Of a stretch of 64,000 bases of DNA, positions 19,047 through 30,743 are shown piece by piece. The DNA comes from Botryosphaeria dothidea (lineage: Eukaryota; Ascomycota; Dothideomycetes; Botryosphaeriales; Botryosphaeriaceae), in the NCBI GenBank assembly GCA_011503125.2, contig WWBZ02000016.1:4650001-4714000 (forward strand). Reading direction: 5' to 3'. The notes beneath the pieces were generated by a model that made no database searches, was not told the origin of the DNA, and worked only from the letters and a program-made list of their open reading frames with translations. The number at the start of each line of letters is the position of its first letter. The first letter of the stretch is position 1. The translations under genes were made by a program, and so were the position numbers.

Positions 19047-19681
19047 TCATACCTTTCCTTCAAACACCATGTACCAGGCACCTCCGATCAGCCATTCCTA
19101 CACAAATGTTGGTCAGCAGAAGAAACGCGAATGGAGCGGTGGCCAGACTTACCTTGAGCCTGTTTTCAATGCAAACTATCGGTACGTCAACACCTCTCAT
19201 ACATAGCTGAGCCACCAGTCTAACAGCCTCGTTACGGACGTCCTGTTCATTATTAGTATTGTTCGTACCCGCACAGAGAAAAAGGAAGAAAAAACGTAAA
19301 AGAATCTACAAACTTACCCACACTTTGCCCTCTACGCAAGAAATATCATTATTGCACTACAGCTCATGTGTTAGTTAGAAACATGAGAAATAGCCTAGGT
19401 CAACCTACAGCTTTTTTTGCATAAGGCCAAATCCATTCACAAACCTGGATATAATGTTAGATATGCAATAGACATTACATGCTTGTGTTGGGTGGGGGGT
19501 TTGCACATACACGTCTGTAAGTCTTGCGCTCAGGACTATCCGCCTCCTCACCATTCAGTTCCTCACATTTCATCTGTTCCTCTCCGGTGATCGGAGCGAT
19601 AACTGAAAAGGGCTCGTCCCCTTTTTTGGCGAGAGTGGGCATGATAGCTGCAAGAACGAGACAAATGACGGAGATTTTCAT
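19047..19681 (-). CDS. Small secreted cysteine-rich protein, copy 1
   Basis: Five exons: 19681-19511, 19444-19409, 19356-19318, 19242-19153 and 19097-19047, all with GTRNGT-type donors and YAG acceptors. The product is 128 aa. Residues 1-18 are a signal peptide (MKISVICLVLAAIMPTLA). The exon plan and landmarks (CEWIWPYA, CNNDISC, EAVRLVAQLC, last exon EWLIGGAW) match the neighbours at 20399 and 21726, so the three are paralogues. The mature protein has six of the eight family cysteines: the one in the CX2C pair of exon 2 and the C-terminal one are both absent. The last exon extends a few residues further. An alternative last exon from a different acceptor (ending near 18893) is possible. Effector-like in form; function unknown. 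Confidence 0.7.
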
Positions 19682-20398
19682 CTTGATAAGTCTCGATCAC
19701 GTCCTGAGTGGAATATAGCTTCAGGTGTAATGTCTGTTGCTGACAAGGGTCGGTGAAGATGATGGAAAAGAAGCAGGGATAGGTCAATAAGGATAATTGG
19801 CTCTCGGGGACAAGAGTTTTAAACAAGGAATAAGAACAACAAAACGTAAGCGAACCTGAGGCTTTACTGAGCTAGTTATTTCATGATGAGTCAGAGTGTT
19901 GGGTGGACCCAACCACGAATCGACTGCACCAAACATGGAAAATATGGTAGATATGTAGCACAGTATACTGAGTTTGGCGAATGATAGTATTGAATATGGA
20001 CCCAAGGTGCTATTTTCAAATGCACCGCGGTTCGAATCTACGAAAAGTTCCGTTGGTGGTTACGCAGGGTCGATGACTCTTCATCTTGAGATCCCAGAGC
20101 AAATTAGAGAGAAATTCAAGCTCCACGTAGCGTAATTTTACCAGTCCAGTTCAATGAACAGTTAAAAACGCAAAAAGAAACAGCAGACTAAGCCATCCGT
20201 CCGAGCGCAATTTCCATTCGTTTTAATACATGTTTGTTCGGACACTGCTCCAACTCCCTTCTTGCATGCCAGTGCTAAGCTAATACTTTTCGGCATGGAG
20301 CTGTTTCTTACGCAACTGAGACATATGCAAAGCCACATATTTAAATCAAAGCCTACGACGCGCACCATGATATACCGACTCGCACTGTTTGTCCCAAT
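19682..20398. other. Intergenic spacer between paralogues
   Basis: About 0.7 kb, AT-rich. It must hold the promoter of copy 1. No further gene copy was found here. Confidence 0.5.
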
Positions 20399-20988
20399 TC
20401 AAACCTGGCACTCATTATGAGTGGCCCACATCTACACACCACCAGTCAGCGCGCGAAACCCCTACAGGAACGCAGTGAGACATACCCGGACTTGCTGCAA
20501 GACACAGTAGTAAGGGTGCACCGAATCATCGGCGCCGTTCTTCGCGCACTGCTCTTCGGCGTACGCCTCGGCCTCCTTTGTCCACCTCTGCGCAGCATCA
20601 GCGTCGTGGATATTGAAACGTATGTGGTAGAAGATCGGTACTTACACTGACGTGTGTTGCGATGCAGACATCATCATCTGAACACTAAAATTTGTTCGTC
20701 AGTTGGTCGGTCGGTAGAGTCTCGTTCGTGGAACTCACGGCAATTTTCGCCTTGTGGTAGCACACTTCGCAGATCTAGATCAACACTCAGTCAGCTCTGC
20801 ACAGTATGGAGTTGTGCGCAGTTTCTGGTTCGTACCTCCAAAGCGCGGATGTCCGGCATCTCAGGGTCTGTTTGCAGAGAGCGGCACGGAATGTAGGCGG
20901 GGTAGTGCGGTCGAACCACCGGTGGCTTAGGCAACGCGAGAGCGGGTACCACGGTTGCGAGGAGGAGAGCGACGGCGGTAAACTTCAT
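20399..20988 (-). CDS. Small secreted cysteine-rich protein, copy 2
   Basis: Five exons: 20988-20836, 20774-20739, 20684-20646, 20587-20486 and 20431-20399, giving 120 aa. The signal peptide is MKFTAVALLLATVVPALA. The mature chain has eight cysteines: one before the first intron (IPCRS), CEVC in exon 2, C...C in exon 3 (CSDDDVC), two in exon 4 (EEQC, YYC) and one near the end (NEC). Exon 4 carries RWTKEAEAYAEEQC, like NWTKEARSYGEGIC in copy 3. The start is the only ATG that puts the signal peptide first. Probably a disulphide-rich secreted protein. No named family is recognised. Confidence 0.8.
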
Positions 20989-21725
20989 TTTCGGGGACGA
21001 TGAACGGACCCGAGAAACCAATTGGATTTGCTTCTGTCTTGGGAAGGAGAATTGAGAGGCAAGTTTGGCAGCGAAATACAAGTGGTACCAATAAGACAGG
21101 AAGGCAAGTAGTGAGAGAACCGAGAGTATCTATGATGATACATATAAGAAGCACGGCGGTCAAAAGTCGGCGGGTTCCATGGTACACCATGGAGAAAACG
21201 TGGATGTAAATGTGGGTCGGGTGACCCTGAGTGGAAAACTCGGGGTGGTTTCCTTATCTCACTGTGGAGAAGCAGCGGTGGACTGAAGTACAACTGGTAG
21301 AAATGCCTAACAGAGATGTCGGTCTCTAGTTGAAACTTGTTGGAGGTGCCGTGAAATGCTCGCGTCGTAATTGTTAGTTCTTAGCTATCGGTCTTTTAGT
21401 ATAATTCATCTTCTTAGTTTAACTCCACGTCTTCACTGTACCTGTGGACTTTCTCAAACGCATCACACAGTACCGTTTGAGGAGCTTCTTACCCTGAAGC
21501 CTCCCCGACGCTTGGATATTCAATGTCTGGGTTGATTAAGTTCATCCTATTCTTCTATAGCCAATCTGAGTGATTCATCTCTCCATTGGTTTGATTAACT
21601 TGGCAGTACGCAAGTGCCCCAAATGCCAGCGCACATCCGCGGCTGAACGAGAGCTCCAACCCTGAGGCAGATGTAGACATATCATTAATTCTATAAACGC
21701 AAGTGACTTAAGGCTCTGTATTAAA
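20989..21725. other. Intergenic spacer between paralogues
   Basis: About 0.7 kb holding the promoter of copy 2 and the 3' end of copy 3. No gene was seen. Confidence 0.5.
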
Positions 21726-22323
21726 TTAGGCCTTGCAGTTGCCAGCATCAATCCATTCCTACACGATCGTGGTCAGTAAATGAGAAAGGGCAAAGTACCA
21801 GGGCGGCATTGAGACTTACGGTGATCTTGTCACTGGTGCAGAAGAGAGCAGAGCTCGCAGTCTTGTACTCTGTGCATATTCCTTCGCCATAAGACCTGGC
21901 CTCCTTGGTCCAGTTCTTTGCGGAATGTCAGTCCCATGCTCTTCTGAACGAGAAACAATATGCTTACCTGGAGAGTGGTCTCGATGCACGCGGTACCGTC
22001 GGAAGAAGAGCACTGAAGCATATCCATAAGTTTCATATGCAGGACGGGACTATCTTTGCCTCTCCTTAGGACTTACGGTCGTCTGGGCTTCGTCGTAGCA
22101 GTTCACGCAAAGCTGGAAGAGCATGCAGTCAGCCAAGTACATAGGGCAAGTGAATACTGAAACTTCATTTGCTACATACCTTACGGAAGAAGTCCTTCGT
22201 CGCAGGCGTTTGCGCATCAACAAGAGCCTGGCATTCTGGAGTGATGTCGGTTTGGCGGGTAGCAAGGGGGTTGGTGAAGACCGGAGCGACGACGGTGAGG
22301 AGAGAGAAGGTGACGAGCTGCAT
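21726..22323 (-). CDS. Small secreted cysteine-rich protein, copy 3
   Basis: Five exons: 22323-22180, 22112-22077, 22012-21968, 21915-21820 and 21758-21726, giving 117 aa. The signal peptide is MQLVTFSLLTVVAPVFT. Eight cysteines follow the same order as copy 2 (PEC, LCVNC, TC...AC, GIC, FC, NC). Intron positions and phases match the other two copies, so the cluster arose by tandem duplication. The last exon EWIDAGNCKA aligns with EWLIGGAW of copy 1. Function unknown. Confidence 0.8.
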
Positions 22324-23523
22324 CTTGCAAGTGAGAAACGAGTGGGGGATGGAATTAAGCTTAAGCAATAGACTGTTTCAAAGTTCTTGGTGGTATACTA
22401 CCGGTGGGAGACGAATGAGTGTACTTATACATGCGCAATTCGGCCGACATTGTTTAGAGCTCTAATTTTAGCTACTCATGGAGGACTGTGCGTTCGTGAT
22501 GTTGACGTTGTCGAGAAGAGAAACTTGGTTTTTGGGAGGTAGACGGCCGTGTGCCTGACGCCTTATTCTGCACGGTGCATTTTAGCGTGGGAATCTGGCT
22601 ATTCGGAAGTAAGTTCATTAAGCTTTATACAAGGGTCTCTTATAGAATACGAGGAATTCTACTTGGCATTATGTCTCGACCGGCTATTCCTTGGCCTAAC
22701 AAGTGATCCTTGATCCAGTTCTATAGCCGTGTTAAGCTTCGAATATGTATCGGGCAAGATCATGGCGAGCGCATGGGGAACAATACGCATTGAGAAACGA
22801 GCATGGCGTAGTTCCAACATCACTTCAACCCTCGGCTCTTAACGCTTCGTCTGTATCCGTCACTACAAAGATGAGGATGTGAATCATCAAACATGCAATA
22901 CTGAGAAGTAAGAGATGAATAACATAGCGATGAAAGAAGCAATGGAGCTGAAACAGAAATGCCTAGTAAGACATGCCGCCACGCGGGGCGAGAAGAGTGT
23001 TGATCCCAGACACCCGCGTTCGTATCTACCTCTGCAACCGCAGTGACGTTACATAGTACAGATTAGACCACCAGGAATCCCAGAGACGAAATAGCAACAC
23101 GAGCGGACCCAGTACCATTGTAGGCGTGGCCAAAAATGCAACAGTGTCGGGGGTGTAGAAACCGAGCTCCGTGGCTTCGGCCCGAATACGAAGGCGGAGA
23201 CGGACTAGCGGTTGTTTGCCCCCGACACTCAGTGAAGTGGACCAATGCATATTGCTTCGCTTGGTTTTGCAGCATGGGGTAAGTTTGAAATGTTGCAACA
23301 TATCCTGATCGTGGGATGTTCAAGAATGTTGCTGGAAAACTCCCCCTGGTTTTGCCCTTGCCATCGCACATATTGCTGCGACTTTCACGACACGTTGATC
23401 ACAGTACACCAACACGCGATTCTTGTTATAAAAGCCAGTGTTCCATTTCTCATAAACCAATCTTTTTACACCTCCCCGAAATGCCTAGCAAAACAAACCC
23501 ATCATTTTGTCTAACCATCCCAT
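22324..23523. other. Intergenic region, no supported gene
   Basis: About 1.2 kb upstream of copy 3 and downstream of the NRPS-like gene. Short frames near 23026-23371 lack any family feature. Confidence 0.5.
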
Positions 23524-26500
23524 CTAGAAACCCCACTGCTTGCACCAATTTTCAAACAAGGCTGCATCCACCTCCTTCAAATCTCTGAGACACTCACTAC
23601 TCTCCACCGTATGACTCGTGCTCATCGGCGGCAACGCCCCACCCTCCGTCTTCAACCCTTCATAGAAATCAATCAGCTTAACGCCCGGCTTAGCCTCAAT
23701 CTCCTCCTTCGTCAGCGGCACGGCCCTGAGCGCCTTCATCCACTCCTGGAACTCGACGGCCTCGAGCTGCACGCCCTGCTTGCCATAAAACTCCTTGATG
23801 ACAGGGACCAGCGTGTGCCAGCTGACAACACGCGGATTGACGACGTGGAAGACGTCGAGCAGGCGGTCCTGCTGGGTGGTGAGTCTCTTGAACGCGCACT
23901 CGACGACGGTGCGCGCGGCGGCATCCATTGGCACCCAGTCGACGGCGTCCTGGTTGCCGAGGTTGGCGGGGACGAGGCCCATGTTCTTGCTGGTGTGCAC
24001 GATGCTGGGCAGCCACTCGTGGCGGTTCCAGCAGCCCCTGGGCTGGCGCGGCCCCGCCAGCTGGCCGCAGCGCATGATCGAGGCCGGTACGCCGGCGGTG
24101 CGCGCGGCTTCGGCTAGGATGCGGCCCGCGACGTGCTTGCTCTCGCCGTAGCCCTGAGGGAGAGGGGCGCTATCGTTGTCGATGAAGGTTTCCGGCACGG
24201 GGCCGGAGCCGATGGCGCCCCAGTTGGCGACCGAGGCGATAGAGGAGATGAAGACGATGTGCGTCCGGAATTGGGAGTGCAGCGAGAAGTCGACGACGCG
24301 ACGAGTGCCCGCGATGTGCGTCGGCTCGTATGAGGTGAGCGCGTGGTTAAAGTCTACGGCCCAGGCGTTGTGGATAAATATGGTGGCCTCAGCGGCGAGC
24401 TTGTTGTAGGTCTCTTGATCGAGGCCGAAGCGGGCTTGGCTGAAGTCGGTGCGCAAGAAGGTAACCTTGCTGAAATCGGTGGGTGCATCGCGTTCCTCAA
24501 AAGACTGGGCTTGGCGGGTGGCAGCGCTGTCGGAACGGTTGAGACAGTAGACATGGGCAACGGAAGGAGACGCGATCAGGTCAGAGAGGATATAGTTGCC
24601 CAGAGAGCCAGTTGAGCCGGTGAGGATGACAGTCTGCTTCTCCGGAAGGGCTGGGAGAGGAGAAGCGGTCTTGGGAAGATCCGAAGTGTACTTCTTGACC
24701 ATCTCAGCCATAATCTGCTCCCGTGGGACAGAGGGCTTATCCTCTTCGTTCTCGGACCGCTTGCTGACGATGGCAGCAGCGAGCTTGCTAACAGAAGGGT
24801 TCCCGTAAATATCACGAGGAACGACAGCTGCACCGCGGTCTCCGGCCTCAGTCTTGAGAGCGTGGCTCAGAGCACTTGACAAGGCCATAACCTGAAGAGA
24901 GTCGACACCCAAGTCAAAGATGTCCTGGTCATCAGAGTGCTCATCCTTGAACAGAGGCACAACAAACTTGACCGCCTTGCGGATGAATGTGCGGGTGGTG
25001 GGAAGGTCGGCATTCTTGTCCAACCTGCCAAGCTGCTCATCGAAGCCTTCGCTGGCGTATAATGCGTCAAGCTCTTCCGAGTAGAGATTGACAGTGGAGC
25101 GTCTCACGATAGATCCCTTGGGAGCACGAACAAATGGCTTCTCCTTCTTGGTGAAGGCAATCTTGTTCTTCCACACCTGCGCATGGGCGGGTGCCTCCTT
25201 GTTGGCCTTCTCGATGGCGGGCCAGAGCTCGGTAAGGAGCCAATCAAGATCCTGACCATTCTTGACCTTGGTCCAGTCGGGTTCGATGAGAATGGCCGGT
25301 TGGAAACGGCTCTGACCAACGACAACCGCACCTCTAACCAAGGGATGGTTTTCAACGGTCTTTTCGAAGCTTACCGGGTTGAACTTCTCACCATTGCTGA
25401 AAACGATGACGTCATCACGACGACCCTTGTACCTCCATAGACCCGGCTTGGTCGGGTGTTGCTCCCATAGATCCTTCGTCCTCCATTCGGAAATCTCCGG
25501 GAAATTGGCGAAGACGGACAGGTAGCGAGGGTCGACGATTGGCTTCAGGACCTGTTCATACAAGCCCTCGCCAGCGTCCTCCATAACGACACCAGAGTAT
25601 GGGTGCCACTCAAAGTACTCCCAATCGGCGGAATCTTCCGGCTCAAGAGCGGCGATCAGATTCACCTCTGTAGAACCGATCATAGAGTCGATGGTAGTTA
25701 CTGTCCTGACGCGATCACCTATTTCCCTTGCCAGGGGTGCACCTCCGAAATAGACGTGATCAACAGTGGAAAGAGCTTTCATACCCTTCTCGCTGTCGCT
25801 GATCTCCTCCAGCATTGCGGGAGGGAACAAAGCAACACTAGCATTCCTCAGGAGAAGTATCTCGCTCAGAAGGTCGGCATTTATGGGCACTCCCAGAGGA
25901 GGAAGAACAAGGGGACCGGTGAAGATACTGCGGAAAATGGTGATCATTCCCATCGTGTGGTAGAAAGGAGCCGGGGTAAACATCGGTTTGCCGTCAGCGG
26001 TGGGGCCCATGAAACCCTCAGAGCGGTTCCTGCGGCCCGGTGGAGCCTTGAGGTACTTGTGGTGGTCCAGCTGTGCAACCCAGGCATTGGTCATGTAGAT
26101 GGGCTTAGGCAACCCGGTGCTACCCGAAGTATGAAGAACCATGACATGCTCAAGGCGACCTTCATTGCCCTTGCTTTCGAAGTGACCCTGCTGCTCTCCG
26201 AGAGCCACCATCTCATCAAATGTGGGGACCTGGTGGCCATGCAGATCTTCTGAGTGATCCTCAAAGACGCTCAAATGGGACTCGATGCCTTCGGTGAAGA
26301 GGTAGTGGGCAGAGTCTGTGCGTTGCAAAAGGTGGAGCTGGGCTTCGTCGGAGTTTCTAAGGGAAAGAAGGAGAGCCTGTTTGAAGTATTATTAGCATCT
26401 TCGAAACTATAGGGCTCGATGATCAACGGCAGGGGGTAGCCGAAGGGACTGTAGATGGTGGTGGAACATACCCTACGGTTTGTCTTCATGAGGGCAACTG

Positions 26501-26845
26501 TTATCACGCCGTAGCGAACGTCGTTGACACTAGAGGTGAACGTTAGCAACGGCATGAGTGATGTCTAGTGCGCAAGACTTACCCCATGAAGGCGACAGTC
26601 TCGCGCTGGTCCTTGGCAACGCCGATGGTCCTTTCAATCCACCTGGCTGTTCCGTTGACAGCTTTGGCAAACTCGTCAAAAGTGATGGTGCGCCATTCTC
26701 CGTGGATATCAGAGGTACGGGGAGTAATCATCCATGCTCTCGAGGGGGCGCTAGCGGCGATGTCGTCGATGCGACGCGGAAGAGGCTGGTCAGCAAACGG
26801 GGAGTGGCCGTTGTAAAAGTTGGAAACGCCTTCAACGGAACCCAT
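23524..26845 (-). CDS. NRPS-like adenylation-thiolation-reductase enzyme
   Basis: Three exons: 26845-26583, 26529-26472 and 26376-23524; 1057 aa. Residues about 20-540 are an AMP-binding adenylation domain (HTSGSTGLPKP near 187-197, GGAPL, STEVN, GRRDDVIVFSNGEK). A carrier domain with the phosphopantetheine serine DLGVDSLQV lies near 595. From about 685 there is a thioester-reductase NAD(P)-binding domain (TGSTGSLGNYIL, YGESKHVAGRIL with the Tyr/Lys pair). Such enzymes activate a carboxylic or amino acid as AMP ester, load it on the carrier and release it as aldehyde or alcohol. There is no condensation domain, so it does not build peptides alone. The substrate cannot be told. All core motifs look intact. 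Confidence 0.9.
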
Positions 26846-28486
26846 GGTGCGTAGAAATGTTGCGAAAAGCGGGAAGTGGTATCACTGAAACTCAAAAGCT
26901 GATGGAACAAGAGAAATGCAGAACACTGGCGCTTGATGGCTGGCAAAGGTGGGCGTTTTCTTGAGTTTATATACAGAAGCTCGTGCGAGATTTGAGATGT
27001 TTAGACGGTAGTATCGGGTTTGACGTGCTCTGTCGGCCGTGACGTTGCGTGTGCATGGAGCAGAAGCTCGGAGTCGGGGATGGAGACAATACCTCTGGTG
27101 AGATCATTTTTGCAAGCCCCATCGCCACAGGGTTCCCAGAGCTGCGGGGATGTTGTGCAGGGTGGTTGAGGGCACAGTAGCGGAAACGGCTCGTGCCAGC
27201 GCACAAAAAGAAAGGCTCGATTTCATAATTCGGATCGAGAGAAGCTCGGAGCCGGGCCTAGTGAGTGATGATCGCGTGGTTGAGGGGCGGCCACGAGGGA
27301 GGTCTCAGAATCTTGCAAATACAGGCCGTCCCCCAGCGCTTTCGGCGTTGAACTTGAACTCCTGATTGGGCAGCGGCGAAATAGTCGAGGCGTTATCTAC
27401 AGGAGATCTCAACGGCGGAGCCTCCATGCTAGTTCAGCGTCAGGGCTCCCATCTCCACCTCGGCCGAAGCGCCCTGATCTCATGGCGACGTTTTCGGGTG
27501 CGAAGGCCGTAGGGCTCCCGACGGCCGGAATGACGACACGCGCCCGAGATCGAGGAGCAGATTCGGAACGCCAAGGGACACAAGCACTCAGCGAAAGGCT
27601 TGACTCGAGGTTCTCACGGGCAAATCCTTCGCGGCATCAAGCCACGGCCGACGAGGCGCATGGGCCGGGCCGCAGTCGATCTGTCTCGTGAGATTTCTTT
27701 CGAAGCTTCTTCACGCCTGTGCAACGGTGGCCCACCCTGAGGGGTTGGGTTTCATGGTGGACGAGGCAAAGGTTGGCCACCATGATGTAGTTGGCGGGCG
27801 AGAGTCGGGGCTGGCTCGCTCCAAGCTGGGATATACCTCAAGCAGCACCCTCCGTCAAAGCCGAGGGTATTACATGCTGTGGACTCCTGTCGGCTTGTAG
27901 AAAAGGCAGTTGGCTCCGTCCAGCACACGCCGGTCTCTTCATGTCGCGTCGTCCACGGCCATGACCCCTCCCGCTGCTGCAACCCTCCCATTCTCACCGA
28001 CACTGGACCGGACCATGAGCAGGACGACGACGGGAAAAGTGGATCCATGCAAGCGCCGAACACGGTGACGAGACACATCCGAAGCCGCTCGGTGGGTGAT
28101 TAGTTATCGGCATGCCGAACGGAAGATTGTCGCCACCACCGCAGCCGTTGCGATGGAGCGGAGACGATGATGAGGTGGAAGTCGCGGCTGACCTGTGGTG
28201 CGGGGCGGAAAAAGCCTTGGACGCGCTTGCGCCGCGCCGCTCCTGCTGTGCCGCCCGCCAGCCCCAAGTTTGCTTATCAGGCCGGCCACCCCGCCCGCTT
28301 CTGGCATCGCGCCCTCTCAGCCGCCGTCGCACCGTCCGCTATCTCGCTGTTCCGCTACTCTCACTCGCCGCCGCCGCCTATCATGGCGCCCGCGTTTCCT
28401 CCCACTCTTATTTTCACTGTTCCCGCCCGTCGCTCGCTTCGTCGTCCCCGTCCGCCCTGACCTCGAATCGCGACCCAGCCCTCAAC
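26846..28486. other. Divergent intergenic region
   Basis: About 1.6 kb between the NRPS-like gene (minus) and the permease gene (plus), so it holds both promoters. GC-rich open frames here and the ORF-like extension upstream of 28487 have no signal or domain and are treated as leader sequence. Confidence 0.5.
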
Positions 28487-30307
28487 ATGACGGAAAAACC
28501 ACCACCCATGGACGAGAAGAACGGCCCCCTCGATGTCGGAGAACGAGCGTCGATCGAAGGCGTCGCTCAGAATGCCGGCGAGCTCCACCGCAGTCTATCA
28601 AATCGTCAAATACAATGGATCGCCATTGGAGGCTCTATTGGCACCGCGCTATTCGTCAGCATTGGATATGGCTTGATTGAAGGAGGCCCAGGCAGTCTGT
28701 TTATCGCCTTCGCCGTCTACAGCTGCATGCTGGGCTTGGTAAACAGCTGTCTGGCTGAGATGGTCATCTTCATGCCCGTCAGCGGCTCCTGGATACGCAT
28801 GGGCTCCAAATGGGTCGACGAGGCCCTAGGTTTTACCGCCGGCTGGAATTTCTTCCTGTATGAGGCCATCTTGATTCCTTTCGAGATTTCGGCGCTCAAC
28901 CTGGTCCTGCAATACTGGAGCGAAGATATTCCTCTCGCCGCCGTCTGCGCCGCCTGCATTGTCCTCTACGCGTGGGTGTCACCGATCAACGGTTAGCCCT
29001 CATATTTGCTGATCTTTATTAGGGCCATCAATCTTTTTGCTGTTCGGTGGTACGGTGAAGCCGAATTTTGGCTCTCTTCCGGAAAGTTGATTCTGATCTT
29101 CATGATGTTCGCTTTTACCTTCATCACCATGGTCGGTGGAAACCCCCAACGCGACGCCTACGGATTCCGGTACTGGAGAACTCCAGGATCATTCGCTGAA
29201 TACGTGACTACTGGAACCCTTGGTCGCTTCGAAGGATTCCTCGGCGCATTTTACCAGGCCTCGTTCACGATCGTGGGGCCAGAGTAGGGTTCATCTTTCG
29301 CAAAATGTTTTGGTGATGCTGACCTTTGCTAGATATATTGGCATGGTGTCTGGTGAAGCTGTGTATCCCCGGAAGACGATCAAGCAAGCCTTCAAGACCG
29401 TCTACTGGCGATTCGGCTGTTTCTTCATCCTCGGTGCTCTGTGCGTCGGCATCGTCTTGCCTTACAATGATCCCAAGCTCAACGGTCTTCTGGGTGAGGG
29501 AGCTACTGGAGATGCCGGCGCCAGTCCTTATGTCATCGCCATGCAGAACATGGGCATTACTGTGCTTCCAGATATTACCAATGCTCTCCTCGTGACTAGC
29601 ATTTTCTCTGCTGGTAATTCCTACGTGTAAGTGCTTTGTCAACTGTTGTTTGTATTTGTCTGCAGTGTGCTGACTCGCGCAGGTATGCTGCCACAAGAAC
29701 GCTCTACGCGCTTGCCCTCGACGGACACGCGCCCAAGGTGCTTACTAAGGTCAACCGACACGGAATTCCCATTTGGTCTTTCGCGGTGACTATGATTTTT
29801 CCGTTCCTTTCTTTTCTGTCGGTCGGGTCCGGTGCCTCGCAAGGCCTGAAATGGCTGGCCAACTTGACGCAAGCAAGCCAGGTGATGAACTACATTATCA
29901 TGTGCACGATCTACCTGTTCTTCTACCGCGCCCTGAAGGCCCAGTATTACGACCGTGAGACGCTTCCCTACACGGGATGGGGGCAGCCGTACGTCGCCTA
30001 CCTGGGATTGTTCTTCATGATCCTGACTGTCGGTACCTATGGATACACGGTCTTCCTTCCCGGATGGTGGGACGTCGGAACGTTCTTCACGTACTATACG
30101 ATGGTCTTCGTCTGTATCATCTTGTATGGAGTGTACAAGGTGGTCAAGCGGACCAAGCTCGTGCATCCCAGCGAAGCAGATTTGGTTTGGGAGAGGCCGG
30201 TTATTGATGCGTATGAAGCGGCGACGACGCCTCCGCTAGGCATCTGGGAAGACATTGGTAGAGCGCTCGGACTTAGAAAGAGAAAGACGCCAAGCTTTGA
30301 AGATTGA
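28487..30307 (+). CDS. Amino-acid permease (AAT/YAT family, APC superfamily)
   Basis: Four exons: 28487-28971, 29023-29283, 29333-29626 and 29683-30307; 554 aa. It starts MTEKPPPMDEKNG, then a hydrophilic cytosolic tail and LHRSLSNRQIQWIAIGGSIGT, the conserved first-helix signature of fungal amino-acid permeases. About twelve membrane segments follow, with family landmarks SGSWIRMGSKWVDEALGF, YIGMVSGEAVYPRKTIKQA and ATRTLYALALDGHAP. It should import amino acids across the plasma membrane by proton symport. Specificity is unknown. It lies next to an amino-acid-activating NRPS-like enzyme, but amino-acid permeases are common and the pairing may be chance. Confidence 0.9.
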
Positions 30308-30743
30308 GACAAGTTCTCGTAAAGGCTCTAGAGACACTAGTCAAGTAGGATGGAGCTACAAGAAAAGATGTATGGACGTGCACAAACCGAACACAGGCAA
30401 TCACAAATACAAAGCGCGAGAGACAAATACATTCATTTTCATTTGACCTGTTTTGGCAGTCTTGGCTTATATCAGGTTGTACGTAAAACAAATGTCGAAA
30501 CATTAGTATGGCGCAGTCGCCAAGTAGAGGCGCAGTCTCGGGGAGCGGCGCACAGCGTGACCCCGCGTTTGCTTATCGGACGCGGCCGGCGGCGTCTGCG
30601 GGGCTGCATTGATCTCTCACGCGACGCAGATCCATCTGCATCACCAGCCCTCATTCTGACTCGTCCCGCCCACTGCTTACTCCCTCCACTCTTATTTGCA
30701 CCTCCCCTCCACCATCGGTGCCACCAGTCGAGCGCACACCACC
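30308..30743. other. Intergenic spacer
   Basis: About 430 bp between permease and dioxygenase genes, both on the plus strand. No gene; it contains the dioxygenase promoter and a pyrimidine-rich leader. Confidence 0.5.

Noticed and set aside
20020..20050. GGTTCGAATC on the plus strand, possible tRNA B-box
   Set aside because: No acceptor stem or A-box upstream; the flanks do not form a T-arm.
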